Source of the DNA: CBDCCV01 sp965215025
Lineage (GTDB): Bacteria; Bacteroidota; Rhodothermia; Rhodothermales; Salinibacteraceae
Length of the DNA: 64,000 bases
Reading direction: 5' to 3'
NCBI GenBank assembly: GCA_965215025.1
Contig: CBDCCV010000001.1
Coordinates: 2,232,001-2,296,000 of the forward strand
The notes under the pieces were generated by a model. The model was not told the origin of the DNA, did not search any database, and saw only the letters and a program-made list of their open reading frames with translations. Numbering within the stretch: position 1 is the first letter of the stretch; each line of letters starts with the position of its first letter. A program made the position numbers and the translations under genes. Positions 1 through 7,520 of this stretch are shown one piece after another.

Positions 1-1544
1 AGGACTACCTCTCGCCCAAGCCGCGCCAGTTCGCCAGCAAGTCAAAGAACGCGCAGGAGGCGCACGAGGCCATCCGTCCGGCGGGCACGGGCATGAAGAC
101 GCAAAAGGAGATCGGCCTGCGCGGGGACGAGGCCCGGCTCTACGACCTGATCTGGAAGCGCACCGTCGCCACGCAGATGGCCGAGGCGCGGCTTCGCTTC
201 ACGAGCGTCTACATCGACGTGGAGACCCCGGAGGGCGAGACGGCCCGCTTCCGCGCGTCCGGTAAAGAGGTCTTGTTTCCGGGCTTTTTCCGCGCCTACG
301 TCGAGGGCGCGGACGACCCCGAGGCCGACCTCGAAGACCGCGAGCGCCCGCTCCCCGCGATGGCCCAAGGCGACACGCCCGACTGCCGCTCCGTCAGCGC
401 CGACGGGCACGAGACGAAGGCGCCCTCGCGCTACACCGAGGCCTCACTCGTCAAGATGCTCGAAGAGGAAGGCATCGGCCGGCCCTCGACGTACGCCTCG
501 ATCATCGACACGATTCAGCGGCGCGGCTACGTCAAGAAAAACGGCAAGCAGCTCGTCCCCACCTTCACGGCCTTCGCCACGAATAATCTCCTCGAAAAGC
601 AGTTCGAGCAGCTCGTGGACACGGGCTTCACGGCGGACATGGAGCAGATCCTGGACGACATCGCCACGGGCGCGGTGCAGTCCACGCCGTACCTGGAGAG
701 CTTCTACCGGGGCGAGGGCGGCATCGCGCGCCGCGTGGACGAGGGTCTGGAAGAGATCGACCCGAAGGCGGTCTCGGAGATCGCCTTCGACAAGTGGGGC
801 GACTACGTCGTGCGCGTGGGCAAGTACGGCCCGTACGTCGAGGGGCCGCTTGAAAACGCGCAGAACGGAGAGACGGCCACGGCCTCCCTGCCCGAAGACC
901 TCTTCCCCGGCGACACGACCGAAGAGCTTTTGCGCAACCTCCTCGAAACGAGCAACCGCGCCGACGAAGTCCTCGGCATCCACCCCGAGGCCGACATGCC
1001 CGTGCTCCTGAAGACGGGTCCCTACGGCCCGTACATGCAGCTCGGCGACGACGAGCAGAAGGGTAAGCCCAAGCGCGTGAGCCTGCCGCCGGGCATTGAG
1101 CCGCAGGACGTGGACTTCGACCTCGGCCTGCAGATCATCAACCTCCCGCGCACGCTCGGCGAGCACCCCGAGACGGGGAAGCCCATTAAGGCGCACATCG
1201 GGCGCTACGGGCCGTACGCGCAGCACGGCGGCACCTTCGCCTCCTTAAAGAAGACGGATGACGTGCTCACCGTGACGCTGGAGCGCGCGCTCGAACTCAT
1301 CAACGAGAAAGAGGCCAAGCGGAAGCCGCAGCGCGTCATCGGTGAGCACCCGGAGACGGGCAAGGACGTCGAGGTGTGGAAGGGCCGCTACGGCCCCTAC
1401 GTCAAGCACGCTAAGACGAACGCCTCCCTTACCGATGACATGACGATAGAGTCCGTCACGATGGAAGAGGCCGTCGAACTCCTCAACGCGCGCCAGAGCA
1501 AGAAGAAGCCGAAGAAGAAAGGCAAGCGGAAGAAAAAGAAGTGA
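1..1544 (+). CDS. topA: DNA topoisomerase I, C-terminal part (5' end outside window)
   Basis: Type IA topoisomerase that relaxes negatively supercoiled DNA. The reading frame is open from the first bases of the window (codons start at position 3) and shows the family signature NAQEAHEAIRP at about 48-80. The conserved region EEEGIGRPSTYASII follows at about 465-510. The C-terminal half carries three repeats of the form LGEHPETGKPIKAHIGRYGPY, the small C-terminal topoisomerase repeats of Bacteroidota and relatives, and ends in a lysine-rich tail (KKKPKKKGKRKKKK) typical of the DNA-binding end. The active-site tyrosine and Toprim domain lie upstream of the window. Identification is secure; only the start is missing. 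Confidence 0.96.
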   Translation, partial: DYLSPKPRQFASKSKNAQEAHEAIRPAGTGMKTQKEIGLRGDEARLYDLIWKRTVATQMAEARLRFTSVYIDVETPEGETARFRASGKEVLFPGFFRAYVEGADDPEADLEDRERPLPAMAQGDTPDCRSVSADGHETKAPSRYTEASLVKMLEEEGIGRPSTYASIIDTIQRRGYVKKNGKQLVPTFTAFATNNLLEKQFEQLVDTGFTADMEQILDDIATGAVQSTPYLESFYRGEGGIARRVDEGLEEIDPKAVSEIAFDKWGDYVVRVGKYGPYVEGPLENAQNGETATASLPEDLFPGDTTEELLRNLLETSNRADEVLGIHPEADMPVLLKTGPYGPYMQLGDDEQKGKPKRVSLPPGIEPQDVDFDLGLQIINLPRTLGEHPETGKPIKAHIGRYGPYAQHGGTFASLKKTDDVLTVTLERALELINEKEAKRKPQRVIGEHPETGKDVEVWKGRYGPYVKHAKTNASLTDDMTIESVTMEEAVELLNARQSKKKPKKKGKRKKKK

Positions 1545-1961
1545 CTCAGACGCCTGCGCGGCAAGCACGTCCGGCAGGCTGATCGGCATCTGAGCGAGAG
1601 GGCTGCTCCCTGGCGGGGCGGCCCTTCCGTCATTCGGTCTGGAAAGCAGAGGTTCTGGCGTAGGACACGATATGATATATCGTGTCTCTACCCGTGCTGT
1701 GAGCGGAGAGGCCCCCGCCCTGCGAAATGCCGTTGCCCATCGCAGGACGCGAGCCGAGCGGACGGCGCCTCGTCTTGGAAGCGGTTTTTGGCGATGAACC
1801 GTCTGTATTCGTGCCTGAACCGGCTTTACAATATGGTAACTTGTGTCTATCGTAGGGTTTGCTGCTGTACCATCCTGCCGGTCTCCATCCAAGCCAGCCT
1901 CGCACGTGCTTCGCTGCCGATGTCCGTACGGCGCCCCACCCTCCGCAACCCCTGAGCGACC
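1545..1961. other. Intergenic region between topA and susC
   Basis: This 417-bp gap has no convincing gene. It contains a GC-rich imperfect hairpin just after topA (about 1551-1578, no T-tract), a near-perfect palindrome (listed separately), and an AT-richer stretch around 1825-1855 that could hold the susC promoter. No tRNA-like or riboswitch-like fold is apparent. Confidence 0.6.
1664..1686. promoter_or_regulatory. 10+10 bp palindrome, probable operator of the susCD operon
   Basis: GACACGATAT is followed by GAT and then by its exact reverse complement ATATCGTGTC. It lies about 275 bp upstream of the susC start and stands out as AT-rich in GC-rich surroundings. Symmetry and size fit a dimeric transcription factor site. 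No T-tract follows, so a terminator is unlikely. Which regulator binds is unknown. Confidence 0.5.
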
Positions 1962-3779
1962 ATGACGAACCGCATCGCGCTGACGCTGGCAAGCGTCGTT
2001 CTCTTCCTTAGCCTCCCGATCACCGCGCACGCCCAAGACGTCACCATCACTGGGACGGTGCGCTCGGGTGAGGACGCCACGCCGCTGCCGGGCGCCTCGG
2101 TCGTGCTCGAAGGCACGAACATTGGCACGGCGACGGGGGCGGAAGGCGAGTACGAGATCAGCGTCCCCGCCGCCGAGGGCACGCTCGTGTTCTCCTACGT
2201 CGGTTTCGTGACGCAGGAGGTGCCCATCGAGGGGCGCACGCAGGTTGACGTGACGCTCGATCCGGACTTCCGCGCGCTCGACGAGGTCGTCGTCGTGGGC
2301 TACGGCTCGCAGATCCAGAAGGACGTCACGGGCAACATCGCGCGCATCTCGGCCGAGGACATCGAGAACCTGCCGGTGACGAGCGTGGAGGAGGCGCTGC
2401 AGGGGCGCGCCGCCGGCGTGGTGGTGCAGCAGAATAACGGCAAGCTCGGGCAGGGGATCAGCGTGCAGGTGCGCGGGATCGCCTCGCTCTCGGCCGACAC
2501 CGAGCCGCTCTACGTCATCGACGGCATCCCCATCACCACCTCGGACCTCTCCTCCAACGGCGCGGCCACCGACCCGCTGGCCGACATCAACTTCAACGAC
2601 GTCGAGTCCATCGAAATCCTCAAGGACGCGGCGGCGGCGGCCATCTACGGCGCGCGCGGCTCCAATGGCGTCGTCCTCATCACCACGAAGAACGGCACGC
2701 AGGCCGGCGGCACGCGCTTCAACGTGAACTACCAGCTCTCCTCCGCCGCGCCGACGAACAAGGTCGAGTTCCTCGACGCCCAGGAGTACGTGGACCTCTT
2801 CCTCGAAGCGGCCGAGAACTCCAGCCGCCTCGACCCCGGCTTCGACTACGTGGCCTACGTCGAGGACACGTTCGACTTTTACTCCTACGGGACGGACTGG
2901 CGCAGCGGCGAGATCGACGTGGACTGGCAGGACGAGGCGTTCAACGAGAGCGCCCTGGGCATGAACCTCGACGTCAGCGCCAACGGCGGCGACGAGAACA
3001 CGCGGTTCTACCTCTCCGGCTCCTACCTCGACGAGGAAGGCATCCTCATTGGCAATGCGTTCCGGCGCATCACCGGCCGCGTCAACGTGGACCAGGACAT
3101 CAACGACTGGCTTCAGATCGGCGGGAAGCTGAGTCTGGGGCAGACCTACAACGAGCGTGTCTCGAACGACAACGGCTTCGCCACGCCCGTGCAGCTCGTG
3201 GCGCAGATGCCCATCAACCCCGTCTACACCCCGGACGAGGCCGCGCTCGAAAACGGCAGCCTTCAGTTCACCGACGACCTCAACGACCGCACGCTCTACT
3301 TCAACAGCATCCTCTACCGCGACAACGTCCGCTACGACACGAAGATCATCCGCAGCCTGGGGAACGCCTTTGCTGCCGCACAAATCCTGCCGAGCCTGCG
3401 CCTGCGCACCGAGTTCGGCCTCGACCTCCTGGACCAGAACGAGGACCAGTACTTCAACAGCCAGGTGGCGCGGAACACGGGCGCGGCCAGCGGCCTCGGC
3501 TTCAACAGCTTCGACCGCGTCCTCAACTACACCACGAACACCTTCTTCACCTACACCGAAGACTTCGCTGAGCGGCACGACGTGGAGCTGACGGCGGGGA
3601 CGAGCTTCCAGTCGGCCAAGATCAACCGCAACTTCGTCGAGGGGCGCGACTTCCCCAACGACGACTTCACGCAGATCGACAGCGCGGCCGAGATCACCGA
3701 CGGCACGTCCGAAGAGACGAGCTACCGCTTCCTCTCGTACTTCGCCCGGTCGAACTACAAGTTCAAGGACCGCTACCTG
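1962..3779 (+). pseudogene. susC: SusC/RagA-family TonB-dependent receptor, 5' part, interrupted by prophage
   Basis: N-terminal 606 codons of a SusC-type outer-membrane importer, which would transport a glycan or peptide with its SusD partner, powered by TonB. Residues 1-24 are a signal peptide ending AHA. They are followed by a carboxypeptidase-like beta domain (about 27-110), the DEVVVVGYG TonB-box region, and the plug domain with QVRGIAS and PLYVIDGIPI. The barrel starts after about residue 240. The family motif DRYLL is cut after DRYL by phage DNA. Translation would run into the phage and stop at 3890, giving a 642-residue truncated product without most of the barrel. The missing part lies at 41944-43224 in the matching frame. 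Confidence 0.95.
3777..3779. repeat. Left copy of putative 3-bp target-site duplication (CTG)
   Basis: CTG abuts the first phage base (T at 3780). The same CTG follows the last phage base at 41943. Keeping only one copy restores the SusC frame and the family motif DRYLLS. A 3-bp string can match by chance, and no longer match exists (left flank ACCTG, right flank CTGCT). Confidence 0.6.
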
Positions 3780-3883
3780 TGTGGGGGGGTGAGACAAATT
3801 AAAACTCGACCTGCGACAAACTTACCCTCACAACGGTGTAACGGAGCGCGTTACAATAGGAGATCGAGGGTGAAAATCCGTGC
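3780..3883. repeat. Left prophage end with transposase-binding-like sites
   Basis: It starts TGTGGGGGGG. The box ACCTGCGACAA at 3809-3819 is matched in inverted orientation at 41904-41914; both are 29 nt from their end, as expected for MuA-type end sites. Further in, TGTAAC (3837-3842) and GTTACA (3850-3855) form a short palindrome, and TGTAACGG recurs inverted at 41889-41896. GGTGAAAATCCGTGC at 3869-3883 has a 14/15 direct copy at 41852-41866. Multiple sites per end are typical of Mu-family transposition. Confidence 0.8.
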
Positions 3884-3918
3884 GGTGTGAAGTGGAAAAA
3901 ATGCGCACGCCTTGGAGA

Positions 3919-4785
3919 TTATTTGGCTTGGCGAGCGCGGGCGTTGGCGCCTTTCGCTCGCCCGTATTCGCGGACGGCAGCGTCTCCTCCTGCCAAGCGG
4001 ACCACCCGGCCGCCATCGTTGATCTCGCGCAGCTCAGTCGTGCGGCTAGTGCCGGCGAAGGGGTCCGGCTCCCAGTCGTGGATGCAGTTCCACCCGCCAC
4101 AGTAGGTGATGACCGGCTCGCGGTTGCCATTTCTCAGGCGGCGGATGTCGTCGAGGTGCAGAGTCTGGCCTACGTGCGCGTGACAGAAGGGGCGGGTAGT
4201 GGAGCGCACGACGCCTACGTACTCCATCATGAAGGCCTGGGCCTGGCGCGCCTTCTCGGTCTTGGCGGTGCGACCGACGGCTTTAATCTGCGTCTTGGCC
4301 AGCGTCTCGGCGTAGAAGGCGGCTTTTTTTGAGGCCGGGCGGATGCGGTCAGCTAGCTCGCGCCAAGTCTCGCCCTGGCGGGCGCCCTCGCGCACGGCGC
4401 GTTCGATGGACTGCACGGTGCTTTCGCGATAGCGGCCCAGCTCCTGGCGCGACGCCTCTTCGAGCGCGCGCACCTGCGCCATCTCGGGTCGGGCGTCCGT
4501 GCCGAGGTCGGAGTAGTGCTCGTTGACGACCTCCAGCGTACTGCGGTAGGAGTGGAGCAGCTCGTCGGCAAAGGGTGCCAGCTCTCGGCCCAGCAGCTCG
4601 CGCAGCGTGCGTGTGAGGCGGAGGGCCTCGCCTCCGTCGAAGTCGGTGAATGTGATCCCGCGGCGCTGGAGGAGATCGAGCACTTTAGCTTCGAGCGTGC
4701 GGAGGCGCTCAGGGGTGGACAGTGAGGCGATGAGCGCCTGTAGATCGTCGGCGTACGCGCGGTAGCGTTTTCTATTTGCCGGCAT
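3919..4785 (-). CDS. MuF-like minor head protein (SPP1 gp7 / Mu gp30 family)
   Basis: 288 residues. The last third shows the MuF signature: RPFCHAHVGQTLHLDDIRR followed by a GGWNCIHDWEP segment, i.e. the conserved Cys/His cluster of phage head morphogenesis proteins. The N-terminal two thirds are helical and charged. Such proteins enter the procapsid at the portal vertex and may be injected. It overlaps the zinc-ribbon gene upstream by 14 bp. Its place at the extreme left end, about 17 kb from the portal gene it normally follows, is unusual. A copy of the operator found at the portal/protease promoter lies upstream at 5104-5119. No toxin domain is visible at its C terminus. Confidence 0.82.
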   Translation of the reverse strand: MPANRKRYRAYADDLQALIASLSTPERLRTLEAKVLDLLQRRGITFTDFDGGEALRLTRTLRELLGRELAPFADELLHSYRSTLEVVNEHYSDLGTDARPEMAQVRALEEASRQELGRYRESTVQSIERAVREGARQGETWRELADRIRPASKKAAFYAETLAKTQIKAVGRTAKTEKARQAQAFMMEYVGVVRSTTRPFCHAHVGQTLHLDDIRRLRNGNREPVITYCGGWNCIHDWEPDPFAGTSRTTELREINDGGRVVRLAGGDAAVREYGRAKGANARARQAK

Positions 4786-5008
4786 GGCGCGAAGATGATC
4801 GGGATCGAGACTTTGCCTGGGGCAAGGGCACGCGACGTGCGATGGGTGCCCAGGGCTGCTCTATGGTCTTGAAGGCGTAGCCACAATCCTCGCACTCGTA
4901 GCGGCGGATATTGAAGCGGTCGTATTTGCGTTTGCCCCCGATATTCGTGACGGCGCCGGCATGCTCGTCTCGTGAAGGGCCTTTTGAGGCACACTTAGGA
5001 CACTTCAT
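4772..5008 (-). CDS. Small zinc-ribbon protein (NrdR/Ogr/Com-like), candidate late regulator
   Basis: 78 residues from the ATG at 5008, beginning MKCPKC; a TTG at 5086 would add 26 unconvincing residues. Cys3/Cys6 and Cys39/Cys42 (YECEDCGYAF) form a zinc ribbon, with a basic RKYDRFNIRRY stretch between. Phage proteins of this build include late transcription activators (Ogr/Delta) and Mu Com, a translational regulator; the CxxC spacing is closer to NrdR zinc ribbons. The tail is Arg/Ser rich. It overlaps the muF start and sits just downstream of the 5104-5119 operator, so a role in late control is plausible but unproven. Confidence 0.65.
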   Translation of the reverse strand: MKCPKCASKGPSRDEHAGAVTNIGGKRKYDRFNIRRYECEDCGYAFKTIEQPWAPIARRVPLPQAKSRSRSSSRHAGK

Positions 5009-5103
5009 GCGTTGATGAGAGGCATGGATTACGACGCGGTCATCCTTTGGAGCATCAAAACTCGTGCGGCCTGCGTCCAGGATCAAGACTGCTCGGAAAA
5101 AGC

Positions 5104-5119
5104 TGCTCGTATGTGAGCA
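5104..5119. promoter_or_regulatory. 16-bp phage operator, copy 1 (TGCTCGTATGTGAGCA)
   Basis: Imperfect palindrome with TGCTC/TGAGCA arms. It matches 14 of 16 bases with 23666-23681 and shares the ATGTGARCA half with 17705-17713. An extra half site TGCTCG lies at 5090-5095. It sits in the gap upstream of the leftward zinc-ribbon/muF pair, so it probably controls an internal promoter for these genes. Confidence 0.6.
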
Positions 5120-5120
5120 T

Positions 5121-5390
5121 TTAAAGCCATTCGGGCACGCCGCGCCTGCGTCGTAGATGCCGCTCCGCCCCGCTGCACCAGCGAAGCACCCGCTCAGATA
5201 CGCGCCGCCCGCTCAGCACTTTACGCGCCATGCTGAGGCCGCACGCGCCCTGCGCGGCCACCGCCTGGGCGACCTCCTCCTGCGTGAGACCGGCGTCGCG
5301 GATGCGCTGGCGCACGCGCATGAGGGCGTCGCCGTAGCGCTCCCGTTTCGCTTGGCGAAGTGTCACGGGTTTGGGAAAACGGGTGGTCAT
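5121..5390 (-). CDS. Small phage DNA-binding protein, helix-turn-helix type
   Basis: 89 residues from ATG at 5390 (three codons more if started at 5399). The segment GLTQEEVAQAVAAQ...LSMARKVLSGRR reads as an XRE-like helix-turn-helix, in a strongly basic protein. It is followed upstream by another small HTH gene, as in many phage early operons. Specific function unknown. Confidence 0.6.
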   Translation of the reverse strand: MTTRFPKPVTLRQAKRERYGDALMRVRQRIRDAGLTQEEVAQAVAAQGACGLSMARKVLSGRRVSERVLRWCSGAERHLRRRRGVPEWL

Positions 5391-5405
5391 GCCGCACATC
5401 GGTAG

Positions 5406-5603
5406 TTATGTGCCTTCGAGCTTGATGCCGTCGCGCGCCAGCTCCTCGCGGATGCGCTCGGCCTCGACCTCGGTGATCTCGGGACCCTCGCGGCGGATGC
5501 GCAGGCGCAAGTTCGAGCGCCCCAGCCCCAGCGCACGCGACAGCCCGGAGAGGTTCAGCAGACCCCTCCGGGCGGCGCGCTCTAAAGTTTCGAGTGTGAT
5601 CAT
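5406..5603 (-). CDS. Small phage protein with HTH-like fold
   Basis: 65 residues. LSGLSRALGLGRSNLRLRIRREGPEITEVEAERI has the helix spacing of a Cro/C1-type HTH. Its start overlaps the stop of the upstream 67-residue gene by 4 bp (ATGA type), so the two are translationally coupled. No further assignment is possible. Confidence 0.6.
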   Translation of the reverse strand: MITLETLERAARRGLLNLSGLSRALGLGRSNLRLRIRREGPEITEVEAERIREELARDGIKLEGT

Positions 5604-5803
5604 ACGTCCGGGTGGTCAATCTCCTCTTGCGTGGCCTCCCGGACCTCGACTTCACCCCGACTGCTGCCCTGCACCTCCTCAAGAAGGTCGTCGTAGTCAG
5701 CGTAGCCAGCGTCCTGCGCGTAGGCGTCCAGCGCAGCTTCTTCGTCGCTGCCTGCGTAGGTGCCCATGTCCGTGCCGTTGGCGATGATGCGGTAGTGAGC
5801 CAT
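5600..5803 (-). CDS. Conserved small phage protein (DpnD/PcfM-like look)
   Basis: 67 residues, acidic: MAHYRIIANGTDMG then EEAALDAYAQDAGYADYDDL. Short proteins with this YRI...EALDAYA pattern are common in phages and plasmids and usually lack a known function. It overlaps the next gene by 4 bp. Upstream (5804-5981) is a non-coding stretch with a perfect-armed inverted repeat and an attC-like hairpin, so its promoter is probably there. Confidence 0.55.
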   Translation of the reverse strand: MAHYRIIANGTDMGTYAGSDEEAALDAYAQDAGYADYDDLLEEVQGSSRGEVEVREATQEEIDHPDV

Positions 5804-5881
5804 TTTTTCGTCCAGTTGAGTTTGAGATGCGAAGGCTTTTGCGCCCTCTGTTCACTCCATTATAGTGCATTGAACGCAAAT

Positions 5882-5916
5882 GGTTTCAATAGAACTTGTG
5901 AAGCAGTTGTGAAACC
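5882..5916. repeat. Inverted repeat in AT-rich intergenic DNA
   Basis: GGTTTCAA...CTT, GTG, AAG...TTG and TGAAACC form a long imperfect palindrome. It lies 80-110 bp upstream of the leftward 67-residue gene. It could be an operator or a hairpin; no T-tract follows on either strand. Confidence 0.45.
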
Positions 5917-5930
5917 ACATGCGTTCACGG

Positions 5931-5988
5931 CACATAACAACGCCATGCACGCGGACGCTTCGCGCCGGTGATGGCTGACCGTTATGCG
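5931..5988 (-). repeat. Integron attC-like site
   Basis: Outer arms CATAAC (5933-5938) and GTTATG (5981-5986) resemble the R boxes (core GTTRRRY, here GTTATGY). Inner arms GCCAT-CAC (5942-5950) and GTGATGGC (5968-5975) pair with an unpaired G at 5947, then CGG/CCG pair with an unpaired G at 5951, closing on a short loop. Two extrahelical bases on one strand and a stop codon inside the first box are hallmarks of cassette recombination sites. Read leftward it follows the gene at 5982-6581 directly. Confidence 0.6.
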
Positions 5989-6581
5989 TACTCCCCTCGG
6001 AGCCGCTGGAACGTCTCATCTACTGCCTCCTCCATCGCCTCGATGTGCTGCGTGAGCTGCTCCGTCGTGAGGTTGTAGAGCGACATCTCGCACCACACAA
6101 CAGTAGGCAGCGCCGAGCACTGCCACGAGCCGACGACGGTGAACATCTCCACGATGGGGTGCTGGCGGTCGGCAAAGCTGCGCTCGGGGTAGTGGTACAC
6201 GTCCACGTAGCAGCCCGACGGAAGCCGCCGCTGCCACAGATCGCCGGAACGTCGAGCGGGCTGTCCATAGTGGCGGTACCCGCGTTCTCGCAGTACGCAT
6301 AACCCGCCGCTGCACGCCGACGAAGAGCGCGAGCGTTCTTGGCTTTCTGGGGCGCTGGTGTCTACGTTGCTCATGTCAACCTCTGTGCTATTTGCTCTTC
6401 GCGGGTGAGCGGCCATCCGTTGTACGTCCCCCAGCATTCGTGCGGCATTTTCCTTTTTCTGGCGTTCAGTCGCTTTTCTAATGATGTGCTCAGCTTCTGC
6501 CCATTTCTGGCGTTCGACGGCTTTGGCTGCTTCCAGCAGTTTTCGCCTTGGGTTGCAGATGTCAAGCATAAAATAACCCAA
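5982..6581 (-). CDS. Hypothetical protein, possible integron-cassette gene
   Basis: 199 residues from the ATG at 6581 (MLDICNPRRK at 6569 is an alternative). The N-terminal 60 residues are an amphipathic Lys/Arg/Glu helix (LLEAAKAVERQKWAEAEHII). The C-terminal part (from about residue 100) is a compact domain containing CYVDVYHYPERSF and MFTVVGSWQCS, with no family I recognise. Its TAA lies within the attC-like R box. The DNA is visibly less GC-rich than its neighbours, consistent with recent acquisition. A second frame at 6371-6589 ends in an ATGA overlap with an internal ATG (6374), so a two-gene reading is possible but less convincing. Confidence 0.55.
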   Translation of the reverse strand: MGYFMLDICNPRRKLLEAAKAVERQKWAEAEHIIRKATERQKKENAARMLGDVQRMAAHPRRANSTEVDMSNVDTSAPESQERSRSSSACSGGLCVLRERGYRHYGQPARRSGDLWQRRLPSGCYVDVYHYPERSFADRQHPIVEMFTVVGSWQCSALPTVVWCEMSLYNLTTEQLTQHIEAMEEAVDETFQRLRGEYA

Positions 6582-6604
6582 AGGGTCAATCGTTACAATT
6601 CATT

Positions 6605-7264
6605 TTACCCCTCCACGAGCGCGGTGTGCGCCTTGAGGTAGCACCCCAGCGTGGCCTGGACGTCGCCCTCGCAGTAGCGGATGACCTCGTCGTAGCGCCC
6701 TGCCTGGACGGCGGGCCACACCGCGGAGCCTTCCATCTGGCCCTTCGGCGTGGGCACGTCCAGGAGGTCGCACACGTCGGCCAGGCTCATGCGGTCGAAG
6801 GCGCAGTAGAGGTCGGCGTGCGGCTTGTGGCGGTAGCGGTGCGTGGAGAGGATGTCGCGGCGGCCCAGACGCATCCCGCCCGCAAGCGTGCGCGCGCGCA
6901 GGATAGGGACGTCGAAGCGTTTGCCATTGAATGTGACCCAGGTGACCATGCCGGGCAGCTTCTGGATGTCGGTCCAGAAGCGCCCGAGCATCGCGGCCTC
7001 CTCGGCAGGCGTGAAAGCGGTATAGGAGTGCGCGGGGCGCATGTCCTCGCGCTCTGCGTCGTAGCGGCACACGCTGATGCAGCAGATCCAGCACAGCATC
7101 GGGTGCACGCTGCGCACGAGGCGGGAGGCGTCCTGCTCGTCCATCTCGGGGCTGCGGCCGAGCTGGCGACGAAGCTCCTTCTCGTAGCGCGCGGTCTGCT
7201 GCCGCGTCATCTCCCCCGAGGGCTGCGGGCACGTCTCGATGTCCCAGGCGATGAGGTGGCTCAT
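6605..7264 (-). CDS. 3'-5' exonuclease, DEDD superfamily (PolB-exonuclease-like)
   Basis: 219 residues. ExoI motif WDIETCP (residues 7-13) supplies the DxE metal ligands. VTFNGKRFDVPIL is ExoII with its Asp. YCEGDVQATLGCYL near residue 200 is ExoIII with the Tyr/Asp pattern. This matches the predicted 3'-5' exonuclease related to the PolB exonuclease domain (PF10108-like). In a transposable phage it could trim or proofread DNA at replication or repair steps. It follows the 50-residue membrane gene with an ATGA overlap. Confidence 0.82.
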   Translation of the reverse strand: MSHLIAWDIETCPQPSGEMTRQQTARYEKELRRQLGRSPEMDEQDASRLVRSVHPMLCWICCISVCRYDAEREDMRPAHSYTAFTPAEEAAMLGRFWTDIQKLPGMVTWVTFNGKRFDVPILRARTLAGGMRLGRRDILSTHRYRHKPHADLYCAFDRMSLADVCDLLDVPTPKGQMEGSAVWPAVQAGRYDEVIRYCEGDVQATLGCYLKAHTALVEG

Positions 7265-7413
7265 GATCCCTCCGGCGCTTTAGGTGGGGGCGGTGGACGG
7301 CGCGTGACGCCCGTGAGCTGGTAGGCGACCTCGATCATGAGGCAGCCTCCTATGAGGACGCCCGCGGTCAGCCCCAGGAGGCCGAGGCCGGCGTAGCGGA
7401 GAGCTTTTTTCAT
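7261..7413 (-). CDS. 50-residue membrane or lipoprotein-like peptide
   Basis: Starts MKKALRYAGLGLLGLTAGVLIGGC, a signal/anchor helix ending in a lipobox-like IGGC, then a short tail rich in prolines (RRPPPPPKAPEGS). It ends in an ATGA overlap with the exonuclease start and begins 1 nt after the stop of another tiny membrane peptide (7415-7495). The pair resembles overlapping phage spanin or holin genes, but both are short, so function is open. Confidence 0.5.
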   Translation of the reverse strand: MKKALRYAGLGLLGLTAGVLIGGCLMIEVAYQLTGVTRRPPPPPKAPEGS

Positions 7414-7414
7414 G

Positions 7415-7495
7415 TCAGGAGAGGTAGATCATGATCAGGAGCGCGCTCACGAGGGCGAGCACGAAAAACGCGTTCTGGAAACGGTCGGAGTCCAT
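7415..7495 (-). CDS. 26-residue single-span membrane peptide
   Basis: MDSDRFQNAFFVLALVSALL then IMIYLS: a charged head followed by one clean hydrophobic helix. It lies 25 bp downstream of the large 879-residue gene and 1 nt before the 50-residue membrane gene. Position between two coding genes and the textbook transmembrane pattern support it, though the short length leaves doubt. Confidence 0.45.
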   Translation of the reverse strand: MDSDRFQNAFFVLALVSALLIMIYLS

Positions 7496-7520
7496 AGCTG
7501 AGCGGTGGTGGCGAGGGGCG

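Noticed and set aside
1245..3797. Long (850-codon) leftward open frame opposite topA/susC, and similar long antisense frames elsewhere
   Set aside because: High GC content lengthens empty frames. These are Arg/Val-rich mirror images of strong genes.
3869..3890. GGTGAAAATCC word resembling part of a cobalamin riboswitch
   Set aside because: No other riboswitch elements surround it, and the copy at 41852 shows that it is a phage-end repeat.
3919..4785. Polymorphic toxin domain at the end of the MuF protein
   Set aside because: The protein ends soon after the MuF Cys/His motif; the remaining 45 residues are too short and basic to be a toxin domain.
5612..5971. Rightward reading frame of 119 codons ending in the attC-like site
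   Set aside because: It is the antisense shadow of the 67-residue leftward gene, and its C-terminal tail is translated hairpin sequence.
6371..6589. 72-codon leftward frame with ATGA overlap to an internal start
   Set aside because: The longer frame over the same DNA has a better amphipathic, coding-like N-terminus. It is kept only as an alternative.
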